From Ruminococcus flavefaciens (GTDB lineage Bacteria > Bacillota > Clostridia > Oscillospirales > Ruminococcaceae): DNA of 64,000 nt. Each line of letters begins with the position of its first letter. Within the stretch, counting starts at the first letter, position 1. Below are positions 8,404 through 17,086 of the stretch, piece by piece. The stretch is from contig NZ_FPIP01000001.1 in the NCBI RefSeq assembly GCF_900119075.1, positions 248,001 through 312,000 of the forward strand. Reading direction: 5' to 3'. A program made the translations under genes and the position numbers. The notes beneath the pieces were generated by a model. That model was not told the DNA's origin. It ran no database searches and saw nothing but the letters and a program-made list of their open reading frames with translations.

Positions 8404-9051
8404 TCACTCCTTTCTAAGGAAGAAAACGGCTGTCTCAATGATCGTCCCGAGCTCGTCAACAGCGTGAGAGAAGTCATCGCCCGGGAGAAGCTCCCCTTGA
8501 ATGAGCTTCTTGCTGAGCTCCATAAGAGTGTGTGCGTAGGAAAGGTAAAATAATCGTATATTGGGTATCTCACGGACCGTACCGTCATACAGTCCCGTCA
8601 GATAGGCATTTTCAAAAACGGGGTAGAAGTTTATGATAGACTTCTCGTAGTTTTTCAGATCCTGCTTGGGGATATCACCTGACATGAGCATAAGGTCGAA
8701 TTCCGAGAGAAGCTTCATGAATCCCGGGTGTGCCTCGTAGAGAACTATGAACATTCTCATCAGGTCATTGACCTGCTTTATGCCTGACTGAGCAAGAAAG
8801 ACATCGGATTCAAAGATACCGCTGAACATCTTGTTGAGCTCGTTCCACATATAGGTCATGGCAGCGATAGTGATACCGTTTTTTGTGCCGAAATAGCGAT
8901 AGAGAGTAGCTACGCCGACGCCGCTTTCCTTGGCGATATCGGTCATTTTTACAGACTCGATGCCGTTTTTGAGGAAGAGCTGAGCGCTGACTTCCACTGC
9001 TTTGTCGAATCGTTGATTTTTCAAATTATCCTGCGAAAATGCGTTTTCCAC
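8404..9051 (-). CDS. TetR/AcrR-family transcriptional regulator
   Basis: GTG start at 9051 with GGAGG eight bases upstream. The N-terminal helix-turn-helix is clear: MTDIAKESGVGVATLYRYFGTKNG at about residues 36-59. The remaining 150 residues form a helical ligand domain without a recognisable family. It is the first gene of the operon with the symporter and GH36, and two TGATA-type palindromes lie between it and the divergent gene. Autoregulation and control of both directions is the simple reading. TetR proteins are an unusual choice for a sugar operon, where LacI or AraC types are commoner. Confidence 0.9.
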   Translation of the reverse strand: MENAFSQDNLKNQRFDKAVEVSAQLFLKNGIESVKMTDIAKESGVGVATLYRYFGTKNGITIAAMTYMWNELNKMFSGIFESDVFLAQSGIKQVNDLMRMFIVLYEAHPGFMKLLSEFDLMLMSGDIPKQDLKNYEKSIINFYPVFENAYLTGLYDGTVREIPNIRLFYLSYAHTLMELSKKLIQGELLPGDDFSHAVDELGTIIETAVFFLRKE

Positions 9052-9080
9052 TTGACAAACCTCCTTTTTTGTGATAGACT
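9052..9080 (+). promoter_or_regulatory. Plus-strand promoter for the GT-B-like gene
   Basis: TTGACA (9052-9057), 17-base spacer, TAGACT (9075-9080). The -10 element lies inside the first operator-like palindrome. Confidence 0.55.
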
Positions 9081-9088
9081 ATATATCA
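9072..9088. promoter_or_regulatory. Operator-like palindrome 1 (imperfect)
   Basis: TGATAGACTATATATCA matches the second site at its left half and has TGATA/TATCA outer arms. It overlaps the plus-strand -10 box. Centre-to-centre distance to site 2 is 19 bases, about two helical turns. Confidence 0.55.
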
Positions 9089-9090
9089 GA

Positions 9091-9107
9091 TGATAGACGG
9101 TCTATCA
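9091..9107. promoter_or_regulatory. Operator-like palindrome 2 (perfect)
   Basis: TGATAGAC-G-GTCTATCA is a perfect 8-bp inverted repeat, the size of a TetR-family operator. It sits just downstream of the minus-strand start point and of the plus-strand -10, so a bound dimer could block both directions. Confidence 0.7.
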
Positions 9108-9118
9108 TTGTTAAAATA

Positions 9119-9147
9119 ATTGTATCATATTTTACGCATTTTGTCAA
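9119..9147 (-). promoter_or_regulatory. Minus-strand promoter of the TetR-symporter-GH36 operon
   Basis: On the minus strand, TTGACA (9147-9142), exact 17-base spacer, TACAAT (9124-9119). Five of six -10 bases and all -35 bases match the consensus. Confidence 0.75.
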
Positions 9148-9165
9148 GACCTTGGAGGTATTTTT

Positions 9166-10620
9166 ATGGACAGATCAAAATTAATCTTTGGCAATGAAAT
9201 ATCCCGAAAAGCCTACAAAAAGGCAGTTAAGACAAAAGCAAAATTCATTGATAAATACGGCGACGATTCCGACGCTGTATACCACCTTGCCGAGGTTGAA
9301 GCTCCTGCGGTAGGAAAGCCGCTTGGAGTCCGCAAAATAGTCATCGGTAAGGAGAGCACCTGCAAGTTTGACGATAAGAGCCTTGTTATAGGCAATATCC
9401 GCATGGGCTTCGGACACTACAGGATATCCATGGCTATAGCTTCGGCAGCTCATGCTATGGGCTATACGCCTTATTGGTTCGACCTGCACTCATTCAAGGA
9501 GGCGTCCTGCGGCAAGATAATCGCCCAGCAGAATGAGCTGTATTCTCTTGGCTCACGTCTGTCTCAGCGCTTTTCGCTTTTCAACAAGATAGTATGGGAG
9601 CCTCTTAACAGCGAGGGCTTCCGCAAGCTGACCTATAACAGCTCCGACCAGAAAACAGCAGAGCTTATGACGGCTGTTTTCAAAGAGCTGCCAAAGGATA
9701 TCCCTTATGTAGCAACTCATGTATGGCCCTCACAGGCGGCGATACACGCAGGGCTCACTCATGTGGTAAACGCTGTTCCCGACAACTGGCCCATGGCGCT
9801 CCACCTTTCCGAGGGAGCTGTCCATGCGGTACAGACTCCGTCCGCTTATCTCGGCTACAGAGCTCTCCGCGGAATGGACAAGAAGCGTCAGCTCAAGCCT
9901 ATGCCCAAGGAGGCTATAGCTTACACAGGACATTTTATTGACCATGAGCTTGTAAGCAATATCGAGGCTGACTGTCAGAAACGTATCAACAGAGTGAACA
10001 GCAAAAAGCCTGTACGCTGGCTCATGTCCGTAGGCGGAGCAGGCGCACAGAAGGAGATATTCATCACTGTTATCCGAAAGCTTCTTCCTGCTATAAAGGC
10101 GAGAAAGGCTGTGCTTTTCATAAATGTGGGCGACCATTCAAAGGTATGGCATGAGCTTGTTGCCGCAGTTCCGCAGATGAAGCCGTTTCTTCACGAGCAT
10201 TTCGACGATTTCGACGAGACCGCAAGCTTCTGCGAGGGAGCTTACAGCGGCGAAGTCAGCGGTATCCACGCTTTCTGTCATTCGGATATTTTTGCCGCAG
10301 TTTACTCCACAAATCTGCTTATGAGGTGCAGCGACGTTCTCATCACAAAGCCCAGTGAGCTGGCGTTTTACCCAATACCAAAGCTTATGATAAAGCGCGT
10401 TGGCGGTCATGAGGCATGGGGAGCTATCCGCGCTGCCGAGATAGGCGACGGTACATATGAGTGCTCGACGCCTGCGGAGACAGCTGCTATGATAGACATG
10501 ATACAGCACGGCAGGGATATCATCGAAAAGATGTGCGGATACATTCTCGATGCCAAGAAAACAGGCATTTACAACGGAGCGTACCGCGCTGTTGAGCTTG
10601 CTGTGGGCAAAAATAAATAG
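9166..10620 (+). CDS. GT-B-fold glycosyltransferase-like protein (MGDG synthase/MurG-like)
   Basis: A 484-residue cytoplasmic protein behind TTGGAGG. After an 80-residue leader, the segment IGNIRMGFGHYRISMAIAS resembles the glycine/His loop at the start of GT28/MGDG-synthase proteins (GxGH). WLMSVGGAGAQKE at about residue 285 looks like the start of the second Rossmann half, and CSDVLITKPSELAFYPIP resembles the donor-site segment near the C-terminus (typically TKPGGLT). The Gly pair is replaced by Ser-Glu, so activity and donor are uncertain. Being divergent from the alpha-galactoside operon with shared operators suggests a link to galactose or UDP-galactose use, but this is inference. It could also be a family of its own. 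Confidence 0.6.
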   Translation: MDRSKLIFGNEISRKAYKKAVKTKAKFIDKYGDDSDAVYHLAEVEAPAVGKPLGVRKIVIGKESTCKFDDKSLVIGNIRMGFGHYRISMAIASAAHAMGYTPYWFDLHSFKEASCGKIIAQQNELYSLGSRLSQRFSLFNKIVWEPLNSEGFRKLTYNSSDQKTAELMTAVFKELPKDIPYVATHVWPSQAAIHAGLTHVVNAVPDNWPMALHLSEGAVHAVQTPSAYLGYRALRGMDKKRQLKPMPKEAIAYTGHFIDHELVSNIEADCQKRINRVNSKKPVRWLMSVGGAGAQKEIFITVIRKLLPAIKARKAVLFINVGDHSKVWHELVAAVPQMKPFLHEHFDDFDETASFCEGAYSGEVSGIHAFCHSDIFAAVYSTNLLMRCSDVLITKPSELAFYPIPKLMIKRVGGHEAWGAIRAAEIGDGTYECSTPAETAAMIDMIQHGRDIIEKMCGYILDAKKTGIYNGAYRAVELAVGKNK

Positions 10621-10628
10621 TATTTACG

Positions 10629-10676
10629 ACCGTGTTCATGTGCACCTTTGCATATGGACACGGTTTTGTATTTTTA
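10629..10676 (+). terminator. Terminator after the GT-B-like gene
   Basis: ACCGTGT (10629-10635) pairs with ACACGGT (10658-10664), with inner CATGTGCA/GCATATG pairing, followed by TTTGTATTTTT. Confidence 0.75.
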
Positions 10677-10761
10677 CACAAAACATCAAGATATCCGATG
10701 TGCAAAACGCTGAATTTCACGTTCAATCTTTGAAATGTCCACCATATATGTAAATTATAGG

Positions 10762-10790
10762 TTGTCATATTTTATTAGGTAAAGTATAAT
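10762..10790 (+). promoter_or_regulatory. Promoter of the xylanase/esterase gene
   Basis: TTGTCA (10762-10767), 17-base spacer, TATAAT (10785-10790). Confidence 0.75.
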
Positions 10791-10829
10791 ATGATTGGAG
10801 AAATTTGTATTTTTAAAGGAGTGATACTA

Positions 10830-13439
10830 ATGAAACATTCAAATGTTTTGGGGAAAATGCTTTCTGCTGTAACAGCGTCTGCATTGCTGTTGGTAGGCAA
10901 CACAGCTTTCCCCGAAATAGGCACAATGTCCGCTAAGGCTGCCGATGCGCAGGACAGAGGCAACATAGGCGGATATGACTACGAAATGTGGAATCAGAAC
11001 GGCAAGGGACAGGCGTCAATGAAGCCCTCGGCAGGCTCATTTACCTGTTCATGGAGCAACATCGAGAACTTCCTCGCTCGTATGGGCAAGAATTACGACA
11101 GCAAGAAGCTCAATTACAAGGACATAGGCAATAATATCGTCCTTACCTACGATGTTGAGTATTCGCCGAGAGGAAATTCCTATATGTGCGTTTACGGCTG
11201 GACAAGAAAGCCTCTCATGGAGTACTACATCGTAGAGGGCTGGGGCAGCTGGAGACCTATCGCAGGTGACGCAGAGAGAAAAGGCACGGTAACTCTCGAT
11301 GGAAATACCTATGACATTGCCAAGACAATGCGCTACAATCAGCCTTCACTTGACGGTACGCAGACATTCCCTCAGTACTGGAGCGTCCGTCAGACAAGCG
11401 GTTCAAGGGACAATGTTCAGAACAACATGAAGGGCACTATCCATGTTGGCAAGCACTTCGACGCTTGGGCTAAGGCAGGACTTGATATGTCGGGTACTCT
11501 CTATGAAGTATCTCTCAATATCGAGGGCTATAGGTCCAACGGCTCAGCTAACGTAAAGAGCGTAAGAGTTTACGAGAATTACGATGACGGCGGAGAGAAT
11601 CCGGATCCCGGCACATCTGAGGAGCAGCCAAAGACAGCTGTAGAGCCTGATGAGAACGGCTACTACTTCAACGATACATTTGACAGCGGCGTTGGCGACT
11701 GGGCAGGAAGAGGTGCAGCCACAGTTGATACGACCACCTCTGAGAAGTTCGCAGGTACAGGCTCACTGAGCGTATCAGGCAGAACAGCTAACTGGAACGG
11801 CGCTGTAAAGGCTCTTGATACTTCAACATTCAAGCCAGGCGAGACCTACAGCTTTGCTGTAAATGCTATGTACAAGAGCGGCGGCTCTGAGGAGAAGTTC
11901 AAACTTACTCTTCAGTACAATGACGGTACAGGCGCACAGTACAGCGAGGTAGCTTCTGCTTCTACAACAGCAGGCGACTGGGTACAGCTTGCAAATCCGA
12001 GCTACACTATCCCTGCTGGCGCAACAGACCTCCAGCTTTATGTAGAGACAGTCGATACCGATATCGATTTCTATATTGACGAAGCAATAGGCGCAAAGAG
12101 CGGCACAGAGATAAAGGGCGCAGATGGTCCGAAGGTAGTTATCCTCGGTGATGCTAACTTCGACGGAGCTATAAATTCATTCGACCTTGTAGCAGCAAGA
12201 AAGGCTCTCCTTGCAGGCACTGCAAGCGGTTCAGACCTTAAAGCTGTTGATGTTGACCAGAACGGCAAGCTTGAAACAGCTGACCTTGTTCTTATCCAGT
12301 CCTTTGTTATCGGTAAGATAAGCGAATGGCCCGAGCCGCCAGAGCCCGAGAAGCCCGATTACGATACCTCCAAGTGGGATAACTACAAGGAGACAGCTTC
12401 GGCTCAGTATATCGACTTCTACAAGAGCTCAATAAAGCACATGGGCAACACATACCGACTCACCCAGAAGCTGGCAGCAGCTGAAAACGGCGAGTCTCTC
12501 ACAGTAGCTTACCTCGGCGGTTCTATCACTGAGGGCAAGAACTACACAACACCTTTCTCCAATTACCTTAAGAATACCTTTGCAAAGGGCAGCTTCAAGG
12601 AGATAAACGCAGGTCTTTCAGGAACATCTTCCGTTGTAGGACTTGTCCGCAGCGAGAAGCAGATAGTCGAGCAGAAGCCTGACATCATCTTCCTCGAATT
12701 TTCAGTAAACGATCACGAGGATATCATGTACAAGAAGTGCTTTGAGAGCTGTATCAAGAAGTTCCTTGATATGCCTAACGAGCCTGCCGTTGGTATCGTT
12801 ATCACACGTTCAAAGGGCGGCTTCTCAAGTCAGGCACAGATGTATCCTATCGGTAAGAACTTCGATATCCCTGTAATCAGCATGGACGACGCTCTTACAA
12901 AGGCATTCAACAGTAAATTCCTTCAGGCAAGCGACTACTACACAGACGAGTACCACCCACATCAGAAGGGCGGACAGCTTGTAGCAGATTGTATGGCTTA
13001 CTATGTTCGTCAGGCTTTAAAGACTGAGAATCAGTCCGCAGGCTACACACAGCCTACAAAGTACGTTTACGGGGCAGAGTACGCTTCATGCGTAAATGTT
13101 GATCCGAAGACATTCACAAACTTCAATGCGGGTTCATGGAAGGCAGGAACAGGCTATAACTCACTGCCATACTCCTACACTCTTAATGGCGGAAGTCCTA
13201 TGACATTCAAGACACAGGGTAAGGGCTTCATAGTTGTATTCAAGGCTAACAGCTCGGGTATGGGCAGCATCAATGTTACTGTAAACGGCAAGACTACCAA
13301 GATCAACGGCAACAAGCAGTACACATGGGGTGGTCCTGACGCAGAGCTCGGCTACTATCAGGATACTACAGGCGACCTTAACGTTTCTATCACCGGAAGC
13401 GGCAGCTTCACGATCTGGGGCATAGGTCTCATAAAGTAA
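10830..13439 (+). CDS. Cellulosomal xylanase/esterase: GH11 - CBM22 - dockerin - SGNH esterase
   Basis: ATG at 10830 with AAAGGAGTGAT upstream; 869 residues with a signal peptide ending near AKAADA (about 39). GH11 spans about 45-248, with PLMEYYIVEGW (nucleophile Glu131) and NIEGYRSNGSA (acid/base Glu232). A CBM22-like module follows (about 276-422, YFNDTFDSGVGDWAGRG). A dockerin (about 436-498) has two Ca-binding repeats, GDANFDGAINSFDL and DVDQNGKLETADL. A Pro/Glu linker leads to an SGNH hydrolase (about 557-735: YLGGSITEG with Ser565, FSVNDHED, and DEYHPH with Asp706/His709). The last 130 residues form an unassigned beta-rich domain. The protein should cut xylan chains and remove acetyl side groups while docked on a scaffoldin. 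The internal position of the dockerin is notable. Confidence 0.93.
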   Translation: MKHSNVLGKMLSAVTASALLLVGNTAFPEIGTMSAKAADAQDRGNIGGYDYEMWNQNGKGQASMKPSAGSFTCSWSNIENFLARMGKNYDSKKLNYKDIGNNIVLTYDVEYSPRGNSYMCVYGWTRKPLMEYYIVEGWGSWRPIAGDAERKGTVTLDGNTYDIAKTMRYNQPSLDGTQTFPQYWSVRQTSGSRDNVQNNMKGTIHVGKHFDAWAKAGLDMSGTLYEVSLNIEGYRSNGSANVKSVRVYENYDDGGENPDPGTSEEQPKTAVEPDENGYYFNDTFDSGVGDWAGRGAATVDTTTSEKFAGTGSLSVSGRTANWNGAVKALDTSTFKPGETYSFAVNAMYKSGGSEEKFKLTLQYNDGTGAQYSEVASASTTAGDWVQLANPSYTIPAGATDLQLYVETVDTDIDFYIDEAIGAKSGTEIKGADGPKVVILGDANFDGAINSFDLVAARKALLAGTASGSDLKAVDVDQNGKLETADLVLIQSFVIGKISEWPEPPEPEKPDYDTSKWDNYKETASAQYIDFYKSSIKHMGNTYRLTQKLAAAENGESLTVAYLGGSITEGKNYTTPFSNYLKNTFAKGSFKEINAGLSGTSSVVGLVRSEKQIVEQKPDIIFLEFSVNDHEDIMYKKCFESCIKKFLDMPNEPAVGIVITRSKGGFSSQAQMYPIGKNFDIPVISMDDALTKAFNSKFLQASDYYTDEYHPHQKGGQLVADCMAYYVRQALKTENQSAGYTQPTKYVYGAEYASCVNVDPKTFTNFNAGSWKAGTGYNSLPYSYTLNGGSPMTFKTQGKGFIVVFKANSSGMGSINVTVNGKTTKINGNKQYTWGGPDAELGYYQDTTGDLNVSITGSGSFTIWGIGLIK

Positions 13440-13451
13440 AATTCAACATTA

Positions 13452-13481
13452 AAAGCTCCGACCTTGTGTCGGAGCTTTTTT
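13452..13481 (+). terminator. Terminator after the xylanase gene
   Basis: AAAGCTCCGAC-CTTGT-GTCGGAGCTTT followed by TTTG; an 11-bp perfect stem. Confidence 0.88.
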
Positions 13482-13514
13482 GTGCCATAAGATACAATAA
13501 AGCACAAAAAACTA

Positions 13515-13543
13515 TTGATTTTTGGGATAAAATAGTATAGAAT
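13515..13543 (+). promoter_or_regulatory. Promoter upstream of the TfoX-like gene
   Basis: TTGATT (13515-13520), 17-base spacer, TAGAAT (13538-13543). It would also serve the downstream GH43 gene. Confidence 0.55.
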
Positions 13544-13572
13544 AATAGTGATTAGTTATTAGTGATCAGTAG

Positions 13573-13594
13573 GGGACGGCGTCCTCGACGTCCC
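13573..13594. repeat. GGGACG palindrome in the TfoX leader
   Basis: GGGACG-N10-CGTCCC just upstream of the ribosome site, preceded by near-tandem TTAGTGAT words (13549-13568). It resembles the GC-rich dispersed palindromes elsewhere in the window but is not an exact member of either family. Confidence 0.5.
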
Positions 13595-13611
13595 GAAAAA
13601 AGGAGTAAACA

Positions 13612-13929
13612 ATGGCATCATCAAAGAATTATCTTGAATACGTACTTGAACAGCTTTCAGAGCTTAACGACATAACATACCGTGCTATGATGGGGGAGTT
13701 CATTATCTACTATCAGGGCAGAGTCATCGGCGGAATCTACGATGACAGATTTCTTGTGAAGAACACGAAAACTGCAAGAGCACTCATGCCCGATGTGTCC
13801 CTTGAACTTCCCTATGAGGGCGCAAAGGAAATGCTTCTTGTGGAGGATATCGAGAACAAGGCTTTTCTTAAGGAATTATTTGAGGCAATGGTAAACGAAC
13901 TGCCATTGCCTAAGAAAAAAAGTAAATAG
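13612..13929 (+). CDS. TfoX N-terminal-domain protein
   Basis: A 105-residue protein behind AAAAAAGGAG. The pattern ITYRAMMGEFIIYYQGRVIGGIYDDRFLVK is that of the TfoX/Sxy N-terminal domain (ThrxRxMFGxxxxYxxGxxFxxxxDxxLYLK). Stand-alone proteins of this domain are common in Firmicutes and their function is not settled; in proteobacteria TfoX/Sxy activates competence. The C-terminal tail is Lys-rich. It lies 14 bases before the GH43 gene and may share its transcript, though no functional tie is evident. Confidence 0.85.
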   Translation: MASSKNYLEYVLEQLSELNDITYRAMMGEFIIYYQGRVIGGIYDDRFLVKNTKTARALMPDVSLELPYEGAKEMLLVEDIENKAFLKELFEAMVNELPLPKKKSK

Positions 13930-13943
13930 AGGAGGTTTAGGGA

Positions 13944-16835
13944 ATGAACAGACTGAAAAGGCTGCTTGCAGCTGCAAGCGCCGCTGCGCTTGTATTTGCG
14001 GCTTGTCCTGTTACCGCGCAGGCGGCGGTGACGGCGGACTTCGCAGACGAATACGGCGAAGTCATCAGCGGAGCGGACTACACTATCATGGTTCGGCTCA
14101 GCGGCAAGTACATAACAGCGGCAAATGACGGAAATGTCCACCAGTGGGAGAAGTTAGGCGACGAATCACAGATATGGCACATTGAAAGCGTAGGCAGCGG
14201 AAAATGCTGTATACTTTCGGGCAAGGACAGAAGTCTTGCTCTTACTGTGGAAAACGGCGACTCCACCAACGGCAACAACATCTATCTTTCGGAGTACAAG
14301 GATACTGCGGCTCAGCATTTTTTACTCCACCGCACAGATGACGCATATTATATCACAGCGGAGTGCTCGGGCAACGCGGCTCTGGACGTCTATGACATAA
14401 GCTATGAAAACGGCGCTAACATTGACCAGTGGGATTACTGGAAGGGCGAGGGACAGAAGTTCTATATCCGTCCTGTTGGCGGCGATTTCAGGTTCGTTTG
14501 CGGCGACCTTAACTTTGACGGAGCTGTGGACAGCTTTGACCGTATCATAATGCAGCGCGGACTTATCAGCAGCTTCGATGATACCATGTCTGCAATTGCC
14601 GATATGAACGGCGACGGAGCAGTAAATACTGCGGATTTAGTCCTGCTTACAGGCTATATCCTCGGAAAACAAGCCGATATACAGACCTACAGCACTATTT
14701 CCACCGAAAAGCCTGATGTGGCGTATCTTTTTGCATACTTCCTCGGCAATGCTCCCGAGCAGGAGCGCCTTTCCTACGCGGTCAGCACTGACGGCTACAA
14801 TTTCAAGGCGCTTAACGGCGGCGGAGCTGTATGGAAGTCCAGCGTAGGCACTGAATGTCTCCGCGATCCCTATATTTTCAAGGGTGAGGACGGCTTCTAC
14901 TATATGCTTGCCACGGATATGAAGTCCTCCCTTGGCTGGAACAGCAACCGTAATCTTCTCAGCGCCAAGTCCACCGACCTTGTACACTGGTTCGATGAGA
15001 CAAGCATTGAAATAGCAAACAAATATCCTCTTATGCAGGGGGCTGACCGTGCGTGGGCTCCGCAGGCTATATACGATCCAGAAAAGGAGTCCTACATGAT
15101 ATACTTTGCGGCGAGAGTACCCGGACGTGACAACAGGACTATCATGTATTACGCCTACAGTAAGGACATGAAGCGCCTCGATACCGAGCCGGCGCTACTC
15201 TTTGCTCCAAAGAACGGCAACGACGCTATCGACTCCGATATCATTTATCAGAAGGGCAAGTACTATATGTACTACAAGAACGAGACAAACAAGCGTATTT
15301 ATCTTGCCACAGCCGACCACGCAAGCGGTCCTTACAGCGAGATAAAGCAGGTATCTGAGGGCGATATCGGCGTTGAGGGGCCGAATATCTATAATCTTAT
15401 CGGAACCGACAAGTGGCTGATGATGTCCGACGCATACGGCAACGGCTATTATGTAATGCAGGAGACCACTGACCTTGAGAACTTCAAAACTGTCAGCCGA
15501 AACAGCTACAGCTTCAACTTTACGCCCCGTCACGGATATGTTATCCCTATAAACGGTGACCAGTACAACGCGCTTATAAGCGCATATCCCTCGGCAGGTC
15601 TTACTCCTATAAACACAGGAATAAAGAATCCTACAGTAAATGTAAGGGCTGGCGAACCGCTGAAAATGCCTGAGACTGTCACGGCGACATACACAGGCGG
15701 CGGCAGGGGCGAACTGAGCGTTGACTGGGACAGCTCTGCTGTCAGTAATGTCAACACTGAAAAGGCTGGAACTTACACCGTAAGCGGCACGGTAAAGTCA
15801 AGCGCGGAGCTCTATGCCGATCCCTTTATAAAAGAAAGAGCCGATCCCTATGTGGTGGACGGCGGTGACGGATACTTCTATTTTACGGCTTCTTATCCTG
15901 CTTACGGCAGCGTGGATAAGGGCTATGACCGCATAATCCTCCGCAGGAGCAATACCGTGGGCGGACTTGCCAATGCTGAGGAAAAGACCATTTGGAAAGC
16001 ACATACCAGCGGCATACTTGCCAAGCATATCTGGGCTCCCGAGATGCACAAGATAGGAAACTCTTGGTATATGTTCTTTGCGGCAGGCGCCAGCGGAGAT
16101 ATATGGGCGATTCGTCCCTATGTACTGAAATGTGACGGTGATCCCTACACAGGAAACTGGACGGAGTGCGGACAAATGCAGGCAAGTGCAGGGGACAGCG
16201 AATCCTTTGCGAACTTCTCCCTTGATATGACTTACTTTGAAAACAACGGTAAGCACTATGTTATATGGGCAGAAATAAAGGGCGATTCTTCGCTGTTCAT
16301 GGCAGAGATTGATCCTGCACAGCCGTGGAAACTCATATCCAAGCCCATACTCCTCACCAAGCCCGAGTATAAATGGGAGCTTGTAAACAACCGTGTAAAC
16401 GAGGGTGCGGCGGTTCTGAAAACGGATAAAAAAGTGTATGTATTCTTCTCGGCTTCGGGAACGGGTTCGGAATACTGCGTAGGCAGGCTTGAAGCGGATA
16501 TTGATTCAAATCTTATGGATACAAAGAGCTGGAAGAAGCTGACAGAGCCTGTGCTTTCAACAGCCGATGTCAAGGGCAAGTCGGGACCTGGCCATAACAG
16601 CTTTGTGACCGATGAGAAAGGAAATTTGCTTATCGTGTATCATGCACGTCCCGACAGCCATGCTTCACAGGGCTGCGGAACCTATAACAAGGATCCGCTG
16701 TATGATCCGTGCAGACATACCCGTATCAAGCGAGTTGTTTTTGACGGAAACGGCGATCCTGTTCTGAATTTAAGCGATGAAGCGGAGCTTTCTGCGGCAA
16801 ATAAAAAGGTCACAGCAACAATTATTGTTAGCTGA
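13944..16835 (+). CDS. Cellulosomal double GH43 arabinofuranosidase/xylosidase with ricin-type module and dockerin
   Basis: ATG with GAGGAGG upstream; 963 residues and a signal peptide (about 1-28). A ricin-type (CBM13-like) lectin domain covers about 45-178 with IWHIES and NIDQWDYWKGEGQKF repeats. A dockerin follows at about 186-246 (GDLNFDGAVDSFDR, DMNGDGAVNTADL). The first GH43 five-blade propeller (about 258-552) has LRDPYIFK, RAWAPQAIYD and DSDIIY motifs. A short Ig-like domain (about 563-620) precedes a second GH43 (about 623-960) with KERADPYVV, HIWAPEMHK and VNEGAAVLK. It should strip arabinose or xylose side chains from arabinoxylan, in step with the upstream xylanase. Substrates of the two catalytic domains may differ; the first looks more divergent. 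Confidence 0.9.
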   Translation: MNRLKRLLAAASAAALVFAACPVTAQAAVTADFADEYGEVISGADYTIMVRLSGKYITAANDGNVHQWEKLGDESQIWHIESVGSGKCCILSGKDRSLALTVENGDSTNGNNIYLSEYKDTAAQHFLLHRTDDAYYITAECSGNAALDVYDISYENGANIDQWDYWKGEGQKFYIRPVGGDFRFVCGDLNFDGAVDSFDRIIMQRGLISSFDDTMSAIADMNGDGAVNTADLVLLTGYILGKQADIQTYSTISTEKPDVAYLFAYFLGNAPEQERLSYAVSTDGYNFKALNGGGAVWKSSVGTECLRDPYIFKGEDGFYYMLATDMKSSLGWNSNRNLLSAKSTDLVHWFDETSIEIANKYPLMQGADRAWAPQAIYDPEKESYMIYFAARVPGRDNRTIMYYAYSKDMKRLDTEPALLFAPKNGNDAIDSDIIYQKGKYYMYYKNETNKRIYLATADHASGPYSEIKQVSEGDIGVEGPNIYNLIGTDKWLMMSDAYGNGYYVMQETTDLENFKTVSRNSYSFNFTPRHGYVIPINGDQYNALISAYPSAGLTPINTGIKNPTVNVRAGEPLKMPETVTATYTGGGRGELSVDWDSSAVSNVNTEKAGTYTVSGTVKSSAELYADPFIKERADPYVVDGGDGYFYFTASYPAYGSVDKGYDRIILRRSNTVGGLANAEEKTIWKAHTSGILAKHIWAPEMHKIGNSWYMFFAAGASGDIWAIRPYVLKCDGDPYTGNWTECGQMQASAGDSESFANFSLDMTYFENNGKHYVIWAEIKGDSSLFMAEIDPAQPWKLISKPILLTKPEYKWELVNNRVNEGAAVLKTDKKVYVFFSASGTGSEYCVGRLEADIDSNLMDTKSWKKLTEPVLSTADVKGKSGPGHNSFVTDEKGNLLIVYHARPDSHASQGCGTYNKDPLYDPCRHTRIKRVVFDGNGDPVLNLSDEAELSAANKKVTATIIVS

Positions 16836-16904
16836 ATAAAAGTGTAACGCGATAACTTGCCGAGCCTATGAACGGGATGCCAAATGGACTGTGTTCCTTT
16901 GGCG

Positions 16905-16951
16905 GAGTGACTCCCCATAAAATGGGGAGATGTCCGTAGGACAGAGGGGAC
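16905..16951 (-). repeat. Dispersed double-hairpin repeat, family A, copy 1
   Basis: On the minus strand this reads GTCCCCTCTGTC, a loop, GACATCTCCCC, a loop, GGGGAGTCACTC. The element forms two adjacent hairpins (CTGTC/GACA and CTCCCC/GGGGAG). It shares this layout with copies at 17006, 17087 and 30845. Confidence 0.85.
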
Positions 16952-17005
16952 GTACCGGTAAGGTCAGAGGCGGCGCCTCTGGTGGGGGGCAAGCTTAACA
17001 AGCCC

Positions 17006-17053
17006 GTCCCCTTTGTCGCCGTGCGACATCTCCCCACACTGTGGGGAGTAACC
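17006..17053 (+). repeat. Dispersed double-hairpin repeat, family A, copy 2
   Basis: GTCCCCTTTGTC - GACATCTCCCC - GGGGAGTAACC on the plus strand, opposite in orientation to copy 1. Loop sequences differ while the stems are kept by compensating changes. Confidence 0.85.
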
Positions 17054-17086
17054 CCGCAGTTACGAAGACGCTCCTAACAGGAGCGA

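Noticed and set aside
15798..16256. Minus-strand frames inside the double GH43 gene
   Set aside because: Antisense to catalytic domain coding sequence with conserved motifs; no independent evidence.
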